DNA of 64,000 nucleotides from Erpobdella octoculata (GCA_963978895.1 OZ022245.1:3660009-3724008), one strand, 5' to 3'; numbered from the stretch's first letter, positions 1 through 14,114 are shown. Made by a program: numbers and translations. Notes: generated by a model from the sequence alone, not told the origin.

Positions 1-96
1 GAGAAGACGTTCAACAAAATTGTCTTCTGACAAAAATGGTGCGATGATCAGAATTGATGTGGGGCGCGATGTAACAAACTCATTGTAGATTGTCTC

Positions 97-97
<1 letters not shown>

Positions 98-157
<60 letters not shown>
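98..157. repeat. (CT)n microsatellite
   Basis: This is a near-pure run of CT dinucleotides. It opens poly Leu-Ser and, on the other strand, poly Arg-Glu frames that are not genes. The surrounding bases 1-960 hold no exon that I can support. Confidence 0.95.
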
Positions 158-158
<1 letters not shown>

Positions 159-962
159 ACCATTTCCATATCTAACACTCTTTCTCTATTTCTCTCTTTC
201 TTTCTTTTCGTTTTCTTTATCTTTTTTCCATATTCTAATTCTAAGCGATTAAAACGTAATGTCTTTTTCTAGAAATTTTCTAATTTCAGTAATAGAACAT
301 CCGTGTCTCACATAATAATAATAATCGTCCGTTACATTATTATGATAAACTCAAATTGAGTCTCGTAAAATTTCTTATCGCATCCGGTTCATCTGTCCAG
401 TAACTGCTAGCTGCTGCGACGAAATTAGGGGTGGTGGGGTGGTTAAGGGTGGCCGAGACATTCTATAGAGTGGTTAAGGGGGATTGGAAGAAAATGGAGG
501 GGTCTGTGGTATCGGAAGGGCTGGAAATTGGGGAGAGTTAAGTACAGGAGAAAAGCTGGAAAAATCTGTTCAATTGTTATTGGAGAAACACACATTTGGA
601 AGGAAAGTATGTTTGTATTCTTGCTTCAATTGTAGTGATTCTAGTAGTGATGTGTTGATCGCTGCGTTGTCATCGAAACGGCTGAAAATATGACAGTGTT
701 TTGGCATTGTTCGTCCGTCTGTTGCATTCTTGTATGCGTGCATGGACTCTTCTGTGACTCCCTGTCTGTATGTGTGCAACCCTGGCCACGTGTGGTAGCT
801 TGTGTTTCTCTTAATTAATTGAGAAGACGATGATCCACAGGCACGTCGTTCGTTTTTCTTGAATTTTTTTTTTAATTTAGCAGAATTTGACATCGCTGCG
901 TGATTTTTTTATGTGCTTCTCAAGCGTGCATAAGAACGCACCATTTATAATTCTCTCTTTCT

Positions 963-967
<5 letters not shown>

Positions 968-1030
<63 letters not shown>
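968..1030. repeat. (CT)n microsatellite
   Basis: This is a second pure CT run, bordered by degenerate CTTT and CTCT variants. No coding signal lies around it between 1030 and 1600. Confidence 0.95.
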
Positions 1031-1034
<4 letters not shown>

Positions 1035-1633
1035 CTCTCTCTTTTGTTTCTCTCTCTGTCTGCCGTTTTATAAATGTCATAAAACCTCCCACAGCCACAG
1101 GGCATTATACAAAATTAAATGCCTCATTTTTAAAAAAACCAGGAAGCTCTTCATTTTCTTTCAAGTAATTAAATTCACTCGATTATCCTTGAAGATTTCA
1201 AAATATGAGAAATATTCGTATTTCATTTATACCATTTGTTTGGGAATCGCCAAAGAATAGATATCAACTCAAAACCGTATTTCTAGTGACGTTCCAATAA
1301 TAGTGATGGAAACAAAAGCTGCTAAATAGCTAGCTGTTATGTCGGACCACCACGCGCCATCGCCACTAGAATTTAAATTTTAATCTCATAACACATAAAC
1401 ACAACAACTTGAATACAAATCGGTCACTCGACACCTTTAGAGGAGTGCTCTCGTGCCGGCTTCAATAAGCCGGATGAATAACCAACAGATGGTGGTGGCT
1501 CATCACCTCCCCTTGCCTCGCACACATTTCAAGTCATCCCCCACCCCACCCCAGCCCCAGCCCCTAGCCGATCGCTCATTCATGCATCCACTCACTCACT
1601 CTCGCCTAGCAAGCAGACGCAGCACCGGGAGCC

Positions 1634-1640
1634 TATAAAA
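1634..1640 (+). promoter_or_regulatory. TATA box, probable thymosin promoter
   Basis: TATAAAA lies downstream of a C-rich stretch with no gene. About 70 bases later a good 5' splice site (GTGCGT at 1708) could end a noncoding first exon of roughly 1665-1707. A noncoding exon 1 would join the acceptor TTTCAACAG (ending at 3174) in front of the thymosin start codon. The link to thymosin is inferred from strand and order; transcription was not seen. Confidence 0.45.
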
Positions 1641-2922
1641 TGGCCACCGATCGCTTCCATTGTTTCATCGACGTTTCTGTCTCGAAGCTGAAATTATATG
1701 CCAGTGGGTGCGTTTTTGTTTTTATTTTAATTTTTGTAGTGTTTGATTTATGTTACGATGGTTAATAAGATGTCGGAGACATTGATTTAACATAAATATT
1801 TTTTGTATTTATCCGTGTTCGAACAGCTGACGCGTTTTGTTGCTTATAAAACGAAGTTTCGGTAAATATTTATTTATCACTCATTTCAAACTAATTTCAT
1901 TGTCTTGCGCGAATTAGAGTTGCGTTGTTTATTTCAGCTTAAACGCTGCTAGCGTAAATTTAAATATCATAAGATAAGAGATAGACAGACAAGAAACGCC
2001 TATGTCTGCTGACTCACGCTATACTCGCTAATAGCTACTCCACCCCAAGCTGCACCCTGGTCCGATGGCGATGTTGTCTGGCTGGATGGTCTGGATGAAT
2101 TTGCTTCATCCTTCCTTTGTCTCCTAAGAAGCCTCTCTCTAATCTAAATCTATACACAGTCAGCATAATAGTAGCAACAAATCAGTTTTTTTTTCTCGAT
2201 ATGTTGAATTAATGCATACGTGTTAATAATTGTGTTTACTTGAGGAGAAAATATATAGGGTAAAGAAAGAGGATATAGAATAAAACGAGCAAGTAGGAAG
2301 AGAGCGGTTAGACATTAAATTAATCACGTCTAAAAGGATGTTGCTTGCCCCAGTATGCATCCGGCTGCAGAAGGGCAGATGATGCATCCGGTTTCAAGCT
2401 GACGAACTATTATAAGTAATTTTATTTAAAAATTAATTCTAGGAAATTTTTGATCGGCTGACACTCTGGTATATTTTAAGTATCGATTTTTGTCGGCGTA
2501 GTTGTTTACAGACACTCATATGGTAGTAGTAGTGTGTTCTTATTAGCTGCTACAAATTTCGCTTCTGTGACGTAAAGAATTTTTTTATATTGAAATTTTA
2601 CAAAAACGAACGAGCAAACGTCGTAATTTTGCGGATTTCCGTTTTCTAAGCATTTTCACTCACGTGATCGTTCGAACCTAAAATTTTAATAAATAATTAA
2701 TTAATAAATCGGTACATTCCTAGTTTAGGTTTGTCAGTTTCCGTGGCTCATTAGAAAACGTTTAGAAAGCTTTTGTCTGTCTTCTCTTTCTTTCTTCCCT
2801 TCATACCCAACCAGGATCACAACCCTTATAAGTCAATTATTATTAATTACTGAAGTCTCCTTATTTGAGATTGATCACACTATTTTGATTCTTGCTTTCA
2901 TTTTCTTCATTCTTTCCCCTCC

Positions 2923-3067
<145 letters not shown>

Positions 3068-3077
3068 GTCATTAACA

Positions 3078-3161
3078 CACACACGTTCATGATTTCATTT
3101 AAATTTCATAATAAGAATACACACACGTTCATGATTTCATTTAAATTTCATAATAAGAATT
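3078..3161 (+). repeat. 42 bp direct tandem duplication
   Basis: Two adjacent, essentially identical 42 base units, each starting ACACACACGTTCATG and ending AATAAGAAT. The second unit runs straight into the polypyrimidine tract of the splice acceptor in front of the thymosin start exon. The near-identity suggests a recent duplication. Confidence 0.9.
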
Positions 3162-3222
3162 TTATTTTCAACAGCTTTTTGGATTCTGTGATTTGGACAT
3201 TCTAGTAGCAAAACCAGTCAAC

Positions 3223-4649
<1,427 letters not shown>

Positions 4650-5032
4650 TTCCAACTCTGATATATTGATATATATATATATATAATGCATCTGGACATT
4701 TTCTTAGTTATTATTTACTTTTTTTTTTATTTAATTTCTATTGGTCTTTTTCCTGATGATCTTCGATGGATGATCGAGTGTAGCCTTTCTCACAACGCAA
4801 GCATCCTTATTACTTAACTCCGTCATCTCGATTGGATGTTTTCTATTCAAGATATTAGCTTCGTTAGTGCCAACTGGAGTAACATAAATAGAACCATCAC
4901 AGGCCTGGTTTTCGGGGTTCACTCCGCTCTACTTTGGTCTAGCCCATTCCATTATTGTTTTCATTGATGATGTCAAATACACGTTCTTTGTCTTAAGTTC
5001 AACATCGTGTTTTTTACTTAGATTTAGCACAC

Positions 5033-5064
5033 GCCTTTGTGCAAGACAAGTCTTGCACAAAGGC
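5033..5064. repeat. 32 bp perfect inverted repeat
   Basis: GCCTTTGTGCAAGAC is followed after two A bases by its exact reverse complement. It directly abuts the 3' part of a reverse-oriented SINE fragment, so it may be a fold-back junction created on insertion. Confidence 0.9.
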
Positions 5065-5135
5065 GAGAAAGGGTCCTTGCAGAGGCAACCATTTATAGGC
5101 GCCTACCTCTTTAGCAATGCGAGTAAAGTCCGAGC
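5058..5135 (-). mobile_element. SINE fragment, 3' part
   Basis: Read on the minus strand this matches the body of the SINE at 55879 (ACTCGCATTGCTAAAG, then GTAGGCGCCTATAAATGG and CTGCCTCTGCAA-like blocks). The tRNA-like head is missing. It is a 5'-truncated copy. Confidence 0.75.
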
Positions 5136-5139
5136 TCGA

Positions 5140-6720
5140 TTTTTTGTGAATCGCTAACCCAAAGGCCAAATAAACTTTTTTTTATAGAAAATCTTAAACG
5201 CTAAGCAGAAAACTTTTAAACCTGAACCCAAACTTGAATATCAAAAAGTCAATCCCGTGACATACCTAGTCAACCACTTACTCTGTTCGGACGCCAGAAC
5301 CCGGCCTATTCGGATGAAGGTTTGTGGTTTTGAGGGAAGTAACAAAAAAACGTTGAAAAAACTGTTTAAAAAAGTAATTCAAAATGTCGTCTGACAGCAC
5401 TGGTTAGCCACTAGAGTAAAGGTCTTCAGACATGCCGGGCCGAGATTTTTTGTCAAGTATAAACCACCTTGTGATAAGATAAAATTAAGATTTTAGACCC
5501 GTAGAACTGACAGGGCCAGGAATTTTGGCTTATGAAACGGCCCGACAAGCCGCGAGGAATCGCACCAGGCAGTACTCTTTTTATCCACCCCCCCCCGACA
5601 GAAAGTTCTCTGAAAAGTAAAAGCCAGGTTTGTGCACTACTACTATATGAGGCCGTCCATAAATGATTATTTGATAACTGTTATAAACGTGACACTGCTT
5701 GTAATGCGAGATTAGTATTAAATAGAGAACGTCGAACTGAATGGATTCAATAATTAATTAACTCTAGCCGCTACAAGGCTCTGAAAATACAAGTCGAAAC
5801 AGTCGTGCATTTGAATTAATCATCCTGCTATGGCTTACAAATTTATGCTAATGTAAGGTGCAGTATCGGAGCAAGCTTTCCTGTGCCGTATGCTAATCAT
5901 ATATAGATTAACATTTTAGAAACTTTTAAGTCTGCACTTCATGTTATGTATTAGTTTTATAAATACATGTTCATAAATAATCTTTAAATTTCATTCTACA
6001 GTACTTCAATTTAATTGATTTATAAGTAAACATTTAAAATGATGTCTTCATGTTGTTTTATTCTATTTTTTTGTATATATAAAATATATTGCATAATATG
6101 CTACTATTGCACATTCGCATAAAATGCAACTATACACAAACGCTGTTTAAAATTTATGTCAATATCTTCTTCGTCTGTGAAGCTTCCACCAACGAAGAGT
6201 CTAATTTCCTAAAACAAAAAAATGCAAATCAATCGAGAGAACAAATGAAAATTTATCATTCATAAAGACCTTCAAAACGAACAAATATAATCACTTAAGT
6301 GTCGCAAAATCCTTTAATATGATGACGTGAAATACATGTTTAAGATAACGGCGACATTGTAACTCGTATCTCGCATCCAAAAGGCAAAAACATTAAATTA
6401 CAATAGCACAGGCAGTCATGAAATGAAGCAACAAGCCACCAATGTCATAATAAACATACACTTTCACCATTATCAACATAGTAATTTTTCCTTTATATAT
6501 ATTACTCGCTTATATTACTAATAATTCAACGAATGGATGAAAATCAGGAGATGTTGACAAAAGGATCTTTTAAATTGATGGAAAAGATACGGAAATAAAA
6601 GACATTTGCCAGTTGAAATGGAAGTCAACAGGGTGCGCACTGGACAACACGACTTAGGAGTCAACAGAATGAATAATAAACTACATAATGGCAATAACGA
6701 TAGGACGAATCCGAAAAAAA
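5140..6720. other. Spacer between thymosin and eIF5
   Basis: AT-rich, gene-free DNA between two convergent genes. It contains one copy of the CGGGCC-rich dispersed repeat (listed separately) and a phrase (GGCCGTCCATAAATGA, about 5650) resembling the end of the 3412 element. AATAAA at about 5168 could serve the thymosin 3' end. I see no exon. Confidence 0.5.
5425..5575 (+). repeat. CGGGCC-rich dispersed repeat, copy 1
   Basis: GCCGGGCCGAGATTTTT, AAGTATA, then GGGCCAGGAATTT and CAGTACTC occur here in the same order as at 22370-22690. A third, weaker copy is at 60361-60490. It is a degenerate dispersed element of unknown class with no open frame. Confidence 0.65.
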
Positions 6721-6721
6721 G

Positions 6722-6727
6722 TTTATT
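6722..6727 (-). terminator. eIF5 polyadenylation signal
   Basis: AATAAA on the minus strand, about 40 bases past the eIF5 stop codon. Confidence 0.6.
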
Positions 6728-6768
6728 TGGTTATCTAGTAATAATGATAGTAATTTCAAAGTTTTCTT

Positions 6769-9700
6769 TCAAATGTCATCAATGTTCAAGTCATCATCGT
6801 CATCTTCTTCATTGTTGTTGGCCGTGCCAACACCGGATGCAGGTGCTGAAGCTGTCTTTGTGGTAGCTGCAGGATTGCTTGCCACGGTAGCATTGGAGTC
6901 AGTATAAACCACCTGTATGAGATAATCAAGACATGTTAATAAAATTGAAATCAAAATATTGGGACAAAAAGAAACTAAGAAGATCGACTCAAATAAATCG
7001 TATAAACGACACGGATACTATTTGACGTCTATAATCATTTCAAAGCAGTATGGCATTTACTTAATATGAAATTCATAAATGAAAAAACACACCTCAACAT
7101 CATCATCTTCATCACTACTTTCCTCCTCTGCCTCTTTCAACCATTTAACAAAAGGTTCGGCTTTGGCGTGCAGTTCTTTCGACACCTCCTTCGATATGTA
7201 CTTCTTTGATGGCTGTTCATGTTATTCAAACAATTGTTAGTAAACAGACATATCATCAACAGATTTACTAAAACTAATATCACCAGTCACAAAACATTTA
7301 CCCAACAGAATTTCTTAACAACAAAACCGGTATCCATGACTTTTGAATACCATAGAAATGAACAATAATCTGACAATTTTGACTCCCGTGTAATAAAACA
7401 TTTCTTGAAATACTTTAAAACACATAAACAACACGAAAAACAATCCAATCAAAGAAACTACCGATCCTATTTAATGTTATTTTAATGTTAAGTACTTCTA
7501 AATCACGTGCCTATTAATACGACACAGACACGTGACAGAAATAAACAAGAGATCATCGATCACCGACTTACCTTCTTATCCCACTCAATGATGGCTTCCT
7601 CTTCGAGTATATCTTCCTCGTAGAACATCTTGAGAATGCGAGGAGTCTTCGGAATCAGAACATCCGGGTGAACGATGCCAACAAGTTGCTCGAATCCTCC
7701 CAGCAAATACTTCTGTGCCTTCTCATTGTTGTTAGTGAACTGAAAAAAAGAAGAAGTTCAGTTGAACGACAGTCGTTTTATCTTTTGTCGACGGCTTCCA
7801 AAGCAGCGAGCGTTGACTTACACGTCTGAGCAAGGACTTGTACTGCTTGATCTGCTGGAGAATGTTGGCATCAAAGAGAAGCTCCATCAACACGAGAGGT
7901 GCCTTGTCCCTGATGTCCAATCTCTCTGCCTCAAGAAAAACTTCTTTCTCTTTTTCTCCACCGGTCATTTGACCTGCCACCTTTCTTTGCTGTTCAATTA
8001 AACAAATTTTTATTAGATTAAGATAGTGTTCAATAAAACAGTAATACTCATTCTTTTACAATGCTTATTTGAATAAAGATTCCAAAAATAGTATCAAAAC
8101 AAATTATGCTTAAAATAATTTAATGAGACAGCATAGTTTGAAGAAAGGTATTTTCCAGTAAAATAACTGACACGACCAACCCACCTGAACAAACGAATAG
8201 AAAATGTTGATCCTATCCAACTCACTCTTCTCCGAATCTTCACTGACCGTCATGCTCTTGACGGCAGTTGACAGTCCATCCTTTCTCGCCTGGACTGCAG
8301 CATCCGAGATATCTTCACCCCAGTCATCATCGTCATCATAATCGTCTTGGTTCTATATAGTATTATTATATTTTTATTCAATCAGTTATGATTTTACAAA
8401 GCCATTTAAAAGTAATATATCTAATGATTGGTCTATATGTAGCATCTCATTAGTATAACAACTGAGGTCATATGAAATTGTTCTTCAAATGATGCAATAT
8501 CAATGATTTCAATCAGTTAAGTCGAAATAAATGCAAGTAAATTGAATAAGAATAAGAATGCTACAACTTACCTTAGATGACCTTGATGACTTGTTCTTCT
8601 TTGACTCCTGGGCATCAGTATTGTTGTCGTGCTGTGCTGCGTCGCCGTTGCCGTTGTCATTCGACTCTTTATTCTTCCCCGAGGATTTCTTAGACTTGGT
8701 TCCGCTCTTTTTAGCCTTCTCTCCCTTCGAGGTGGCCACTTCACTGGATCCGATGCCGCTCTCCGGCTCGGGTGGATTCTTGAGAATGAACGTCGTCAGC
8801 TTGTGTCTCATGTCCACGTTGGCTTGGTGACCACATGCGATGCAGTTCTGTTGGATCTGCTGCTTCTTCTGATAGACATTCTTAGAAGATAAATTGAAAA
8901 ATTATTAACAAAGCCATCCCGAGCGAATGAGTCAGTAACATAATAATGCCATAAGAACATTTAAGTGTCATTATTTATGTGCCTAATTTTGGAAACCGCT
9001 GATTCTGTCAACCAATAATAGAGCCCTTCACGAGGTTCTTGTTCTAAGCCTTATGGTATTTATATCTGTAGAACAGCCCAAACATTTTTTTGCTGTGAAG
9101 CAGGTAAGGCACGTTGCCATCCGGCCCATCCGCAGAAATTCACCCGTTTATAGCTTTAACCAATGAGAAATATTTTAGCACGATACAGAAACAACATTAC
9201 ACAATCAAGTCAAAACAATGAGAATCATACCAGGTTCGTTTCAGGATTATCGCACTCGGGACAGAGAACGAATTTCTTAATGAATCCATCGAGCAGGTCT
9301 TGCAACCTGGAAGCATCGTGAGCTCCATTGACGATGTAACGATCGTTAGCAGCATCGAACTGAGTCTGAGCTCCTAGTTCACAGCCGAAATACTTTGTTG
9401 GATCTATAAAAAAAATGTTCAAACGAGTCAATCTCTATCAATTCAGGTTGGTGAATATTTAAAAAAAATTTGAATTAATTTGTTATTCATGTCGACTAAG
9501 AAACTCACAGGTGGGTGGTCTTGATAATGATTTAGCAATCTCTGACATATTAACAATCACTGTTTTGATCCCGTTACCTTTGCCCTCGACCTTTGGATTT
9601 AATTTTTTTTTAAATAAAAATTTAATCAAGGAAATGAATAATTGAAGAAATTAACTTTCCCTAAAATTGAAAAAATAAATAATGTATCAAAGAATTGCTT

Positions 9701-9774
9701 ACTTTCGCTATGAGTCGAGGCATTTTATATCTGTAGAAAAGATCGGTGACGTTTCGGTTGACATTGACGGCCAT
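6769..9774 (-). CDS. eIF5: Eukaryotic translation initiation factor 5
   Basis: eIF5 is the cytosolic GTPase-activating protein for eIF2 in the 43S preinitiation complex and bridges eIF2-beta, eIF1 and eIF3c. Nine coding exons on the minus strand (9774-9703, 9590-9509, 9403-9231, 8880-8572, 8352-8185, 7989-7822, 7739-7572, 7212-7093, 6912-6769) splice to 467 residues; human is 431. The start [17 protein letters not shown] aligns with the human N-terminus, and the GAP arginine finger is Arg15. A zinc ribbon has CPEC (C99, C102) and CIAC (C122, C125). A Lys/Ser/Asn-rich linker (about 160-215) is longer than in vertebrates. The C-terminal W2/HEAT domain ends with the aromatic-acidic boxes ([21 protein letters not shown]) and an acidic tail. 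All conserved landmarks are present, so it looks functional. Confidence 0.97.
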
Positions 9775-9779
9775 GTTTT

Positions 9780-11260
9780 CAGATGGAGGTGTCGGCGATC
9801 GTGTTGAAAGTCACTGTGACGGTAGTGGAGCTGGGCGGTACAGAACTCTGATGGTGACGATGGCGATAGCAATGATGCAGCAGCAGTTTTGTGTCTACTC
9901 CGTCGGATGCTTTTGTGTTCAACAATACTGTTGGACTGCGGGGGATGGGAATTTTCAGTGATATTCATAAACTTGCTTGATACTCTTGCAGCTCTACACA
10001 AATTACTCCTGGCTGGTGTCGACGATTCTTTCAACCTTTGTAGACCTGGGATGTGACCGGGGGAAAAAATTACAAAAGTGAATTAATTATTTAGATTTTA
10101 AACATATATCATAACACCACCCTTTGCTAAGCTCATGAAGAGATAAATAATTTCATTTTAATTTTTTAAAGTTAGAAGATTGAACAAGCTGTAACAATTT
10201 TTTTTTAACAAATCCCTTATATTTCTGAATTTGCTGGCTTTTTAATTACTGCAAGAAATTCTTTTAAAATGAAATTTTCTGAATTTATATTTAGGTTAAT
10301 ATAAGGGATTTAAAAACTAATGCAATTTTGCTTGATTTGTTTATTATATTGTATTAATATAATTTCAATACAACATTCATTATATATTTTATATTGTATA
10401 AACTCTCTTAGCAGTTTTTCAGTTAATCTGTGAGGCTGATATACAATTACATACCTTGAAGTGTTCCAACTTACTGTATATTTGTAATATTGATAAATCA
10501 CTGTTTGTGTAAACAAATTCATTCAATTCAAGAATAAAAATGAAAGACACCATACAAACTTAGATATGCAAAAACCTAGATATGCAAACAGCTATATGAT
10601 CAGTCTACCTAGGTCCTAGATAAATAAAAATCCATTGATTCAAAACCCAAGAATAATTTAACTTTATTACATTTAGCATTATTATGAATTGAACCTCTTA
10701 AAAGTTGTAAGTTAAAACGGTTGCATCAGACAACGTTAATTAATAGCAATTAATTATTCCATAAAAACTGACATTGTTTCACGCACTTCGCAATAACCAA
10801 CGAGTTTGAACATGAAGTACAACTAAATTCCTACAAAAAAGTTCAAAAACTTCAGTAAAAAATCCTCGCGTGGATATATTAAATAATAAAATTATTAAAT
10901 TTACGAAGCCGGTCAAGTTTTTAAATTCACTATTCAATTTCAACAACGACTCTTTATATAAACTTGCTTATAGAACTCACGCTATCGCACGGTAATCTAA
11001 TTTCGCTCAAAAGAAATATAAATTTAATGGAGAAAGGAACATCAACGACATCTACCGCTCTGCTTTCTTGATTTTATAACCGACTAACAAATATGGTAGA
11101 AAAACACGTGAGACAGACTCGCGACGAGAAGCAGCCAAATAAATAGATTAATAAACATAAAAACGACAACATACGTGCCCACAACTAACCATATAACATT
11201 ATACAACAAAAAACGCCTTTGATGCGTCGGACGCCCTTAGGTTTGGCTCCGTCCTCAACA
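9780..11260. other. eIF5 upstream spacer or 5'UTR intron
   Basis: AT-rich, with short open frames in all directions, none with conserved motifs. It probably contains the first intron and leader of eIF5. No repeats stand out. Confidence 0.4.
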
Positions 11261-11261
11261 A

Positions 11262-11315
11262 CGTTAAAAGTGAAAATGGCCACTAACGACATAAATAGCT
11301 GCATGCGCAGTCGCA
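11262..11315 (-). promoter_or_regulatory. Candidate eIF5 promoter (NRF1/YY1-like sites)
   Basis: On the minus strand GCGCATGC resembles the NRF1 half-palindrome, and 20-25 bases downstream GTGGCCATTTT resembles a YY1 site overlapping a start region. Both are typical of TATA-less housekeeping promoters. It lies about 1.5 kb upstream of the eIF5 ATG, so a noncoding first exon would be needed. Assignment rests on motif type and orientation only. Confidence 0.35.
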
Positions 11316-11660
11316 TTGCGTCATATGGTATAGCATAGAGCTTAACTATTCTTAATAAGAATTGATTATTTATTGCAATTTATAAAATAAAAATATTAAA
11401 AAAAATACTTTTGTTATTGTAAGCAAAACTAAATGTAAGCAGCAACCATCGGCGGGCAGGCTAAAAAACTTTTACTACAGGAAGTTAATTTTTTTTCATA
11501 AAATCAGGTAAAAAATGAAACTTTTTTTTAACTAAAAAATAATTTTGCTAAAATAAATGATTACAAAGTGTCTATGTCAAATTGCGATACGAAACCCGTC
11601 GATCAGCGGCGGCGATTCAGCAAAACCTTGGGGGGGCGAAGATTTTAAAAATTTAACCTG

Positions 11661-11751
11661 GTGAACTTCAGACTCGAACCCACGACTGTCGGATCGGCAA
11701 CACCGCCTCGCATCATGCCAACTACCTTACTATCTGCGCCACTTCCACCGC
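11661..11751 (-). mobile_element. tRNA-derived SINE head, left arm of inverted pair
   Basis: On the minus strand it has a pol III box A-like TGGCGCAGATAGTAAGG and box B-like GGGTTCGAGTC, i.e. a tRNA-like head of about 90 bases. It is the inverted partner of 11829-11935, with a 77 base spacer. Confidence 0.75.
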
Positions 11752-11828
11752 AAAAAACAGTGGTTGTTAAGCGCTTTTGTTGGGGTATGTTGAACACAAC
11801 GCTCGACTATGAATGGGTACAAATCAAT

Positions 11829-12037
<209 letters not shown>

Positions 12038-12038
12038 A

Positions 12039-12680
12039 ATGAGTCATAGCTTACATCTCTACTATCATTAAAAGATTCTTGTACAAATTTTCTTTTATTT
12101 AATTTCAAGTCATTTTTTTAGAACTATCTTCAGAGATAAAATGTCTTTCTTTTAAAGTTAAAAATTGTGTGCAACTGTCGTCCCATGTTTTTGGAGAAAT
12201 AATTTCAAGAAGTCAAATAATAGGAATGGACCTAAAATTAGAGTATATATTTCCATTTTTTCTATAATTTCACTCCTATCATGAATTATTACTTAGAGAT
12301 TTCAGAATCAACCATTTTTTTCAGCCCTTTAAAACCATTTTGGGCAGAGGCAATCTTACTCGTTTTTCGTTCACTGGAGGGTCTACTTTTTATGATCACG
12401 TAAGAAAAAGTAAAGTTGTTCAATTATTTCTGTAAAAATCCTTTGTTGTCTTTGAACTTGGAAGACATAGAATTAAAATTCTGTTGCTGCTTTCTCACGA
12501 TTTATAGAAGAAAAAACGTGAGCAAACAATCTGCCTGGTTGTGCCCTAAATTGCTTCGACTTTCTTTGAGTTTGGATTGTATACCTAATTATACCTTGTG
12601 AGTATCAATTCAACGCCAAAAAGGATCTATTTGAGGTTTTTTAAAATCAATTTCCGGTTGTAAGTATTTATGTATGTAAT
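12039..12680 (+). pseudogene. Decayed 5' fragment of LRR-family gene
   Basis: This is a broken third copy of the LRR genes at 23141 and 27201. It begins at an ATG giving MSHSLH, identical to the first residues of the 578 aa gene, then shifts frame. Recognisable blocks follow in order in several frames: LLFNFKS (12090s), FKTILGRGNLTRFSFTGG (about 12330), CKNPLLSLNLED (about 12430), SAWLCPKLLRLSLSLD (about 12530) and RQK...FLKSIS (about 12615). There are at least three frameshifts or stops. Only about the first 210 codons' worth remains; the rest was never present or is unrecognisable. The (TA)n tract ends four bases before the ATG. Confidence 0.85.
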
Positions 12681-12784
12681 TATGAAAGTCCTTTATGCAT
12701 TGCTTCACCATTTATCTGATCGTAATGTAATTTTCACACAAGCTTGCGAGGCAATCGAAGGTTTTTGTAATTTTTTTTAAATCG

Positions 12785-12985
12785 GTCACAAAATGAGCGG
12801 AGCGATAGAGCAAATGGAAACGGTAACTGTAGAATGAGCGGGAAAGAAAAAGCAAGCGGGAACGGAAAAGTAATCGAAAACGAAAGAACGACTGGCAAAG
12901 GAAAAGCGACCGGGAACGGGAGGGCAAGCGGGAGTGGGAAGGCAGCCGGGAGCGGGGAAACGACCGAGAGCGGGAAAGCGACATC
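12785..12985 (+). repeat. GA-rich minisatellite, copy 1
   Basis: Irregular 6-18 base units of the type GAGCGGGAAAGCGACCGGGA repeat across 200 bases. The same unit recurs at 22918, 50935 and 54083, and inverted at 52590. In at least one copy it leads into a Helitron-like 3' end, so it is probably a subterminal part of a dispersed element. Confidence 0.85.
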
Positions 12986-12999
12986 AAACTTTTGTTAAA

Positions 13000-13805
13000 A
13001 AACCAAAATAATTTATAAAGCAAAACAAATTTTTTTTAATTTTTCAAAATTTTTTTTATCAATGAAGTTACCTGCATGCCAAATGTTGTTAAAATTGCTC
13101 CTGCGGCTTGGATGTGATAAACGAATGCTCTCACACTCACATTGAAAAATACTTACGACTACCCCTTACCGGTTATAAGCTTTTTGGAAGAGAATATAAA
13201 AAATTTCTGAAGTAAATCCCCACCAAAAAATTCTATATTCGCCACGCGCCACTGGGTATAAGGGGGATGAATGATTTAATCATATTGCAGGGGCAAGTAC
13301 AGGATTAGTAAAACAAGTAAAGGAAAACAAGTTTTTCAACACAAACTTTGATTTCAAATACATTCGATTTAGAAATGCAAAAGATGTTCACAGTTTTTAA
13401 AAAAAAATTGAATCATGTATTTTCATCAAATATAAAGCTGTGCTGAAAGTTTCAACTTCCTAGCTAGTCAAAATGCTGGTTAAATTTCACTTGCAAGATT
13501 TGCGTACAGAGAAAGACACACACACACACAAACAAACAGAAATTGCAACCTAAATAAAAATTTGTAAAAAAGATGTCCAAAATGGGGTGGGTATAATTTT
13601 GTTTTATTTTTGTGTAATAAATAATAACTTTGATGTAGACAGCTGTGAGGGAATCAACATTGTATTAATACCACTAATAGGGTAAAATTCCACGAGTTCT
13701 CTTATTGTATTTTGGCACAGAAAACAGCTAATCTTTGGACCAACACTGATACACAAATTATTACTCTGCAGTTATTGGTGAATCTAGCATCGAGCTAAGA
13801 TATAA
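13000..13805. other. Spacer with degraded repeat matter
   Basis: No gene. A phrase near 13440-13530 (AAATTTCACTTGCAAG, then AGAAAGACACACACAC) resembles 52680-52760, suggesting remnants of the same dispersed element that carries GA-rich minisatellites. Confidence 0.4.
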
Positions 13806-13806
13806 A

Positions 13807-14070
13807 ATTGTCTACACACGCAAAAAGAATTCCAATACGCATTGAATCATCACGAGGTTAAGTAAAGTTAAAATTAACATATTATATAGTAAACTCTAAG
13901 TAAAAAAAAATTTAATTTTGGAAATCAAGGGGGGGGGGCGAATTGTCTATACACGCCGGAAGGATTCCAATACGCATTGCATCATCACTAGGTTAAGTAA
14001 AGTTAAAATTAAATAAATATATAGTAAACTCTAGGTAAAAAAATTCAAATTTTGAAAATCAGGGGGGGGC
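13807..14070 (+). repeat. About 136 bp tandem duplication with poly-G
   Basis: Two adjacent units begin ATTGTCTA(C/T)ACACG, share ATTCCAATACGCATTG and GTTAAGTAAAGTTAAAATTAA, and end in a run of G. The second unit is followed by a C run and AATTTACGTCCCTGG, which is the reverse of the hAT-like end at 48427. They may therefore sit inside a decayed member of that family. Confidence 0.8.
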
Positions 14071-14114
14071 AAATGCCCCCCCCCTGCCCCCCCCCCCCAA
14101 TTTACGTCCCTGGG

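Noticed and set aside
90..272. Poly Leu-Ser / Arg-Glu open frames in CT tracts (also 887-1168, 2861-3205, 16456-16884, 29111-29512)
   Set aside because: Frames exist only because the dinucleotide repeat lacks stop codons; no flanking coding signal.
8558..8892. Plus-strand frames of about 90 codons within eIF5
   Set aside because: Antisense shadows of the eIF5 linker exon.
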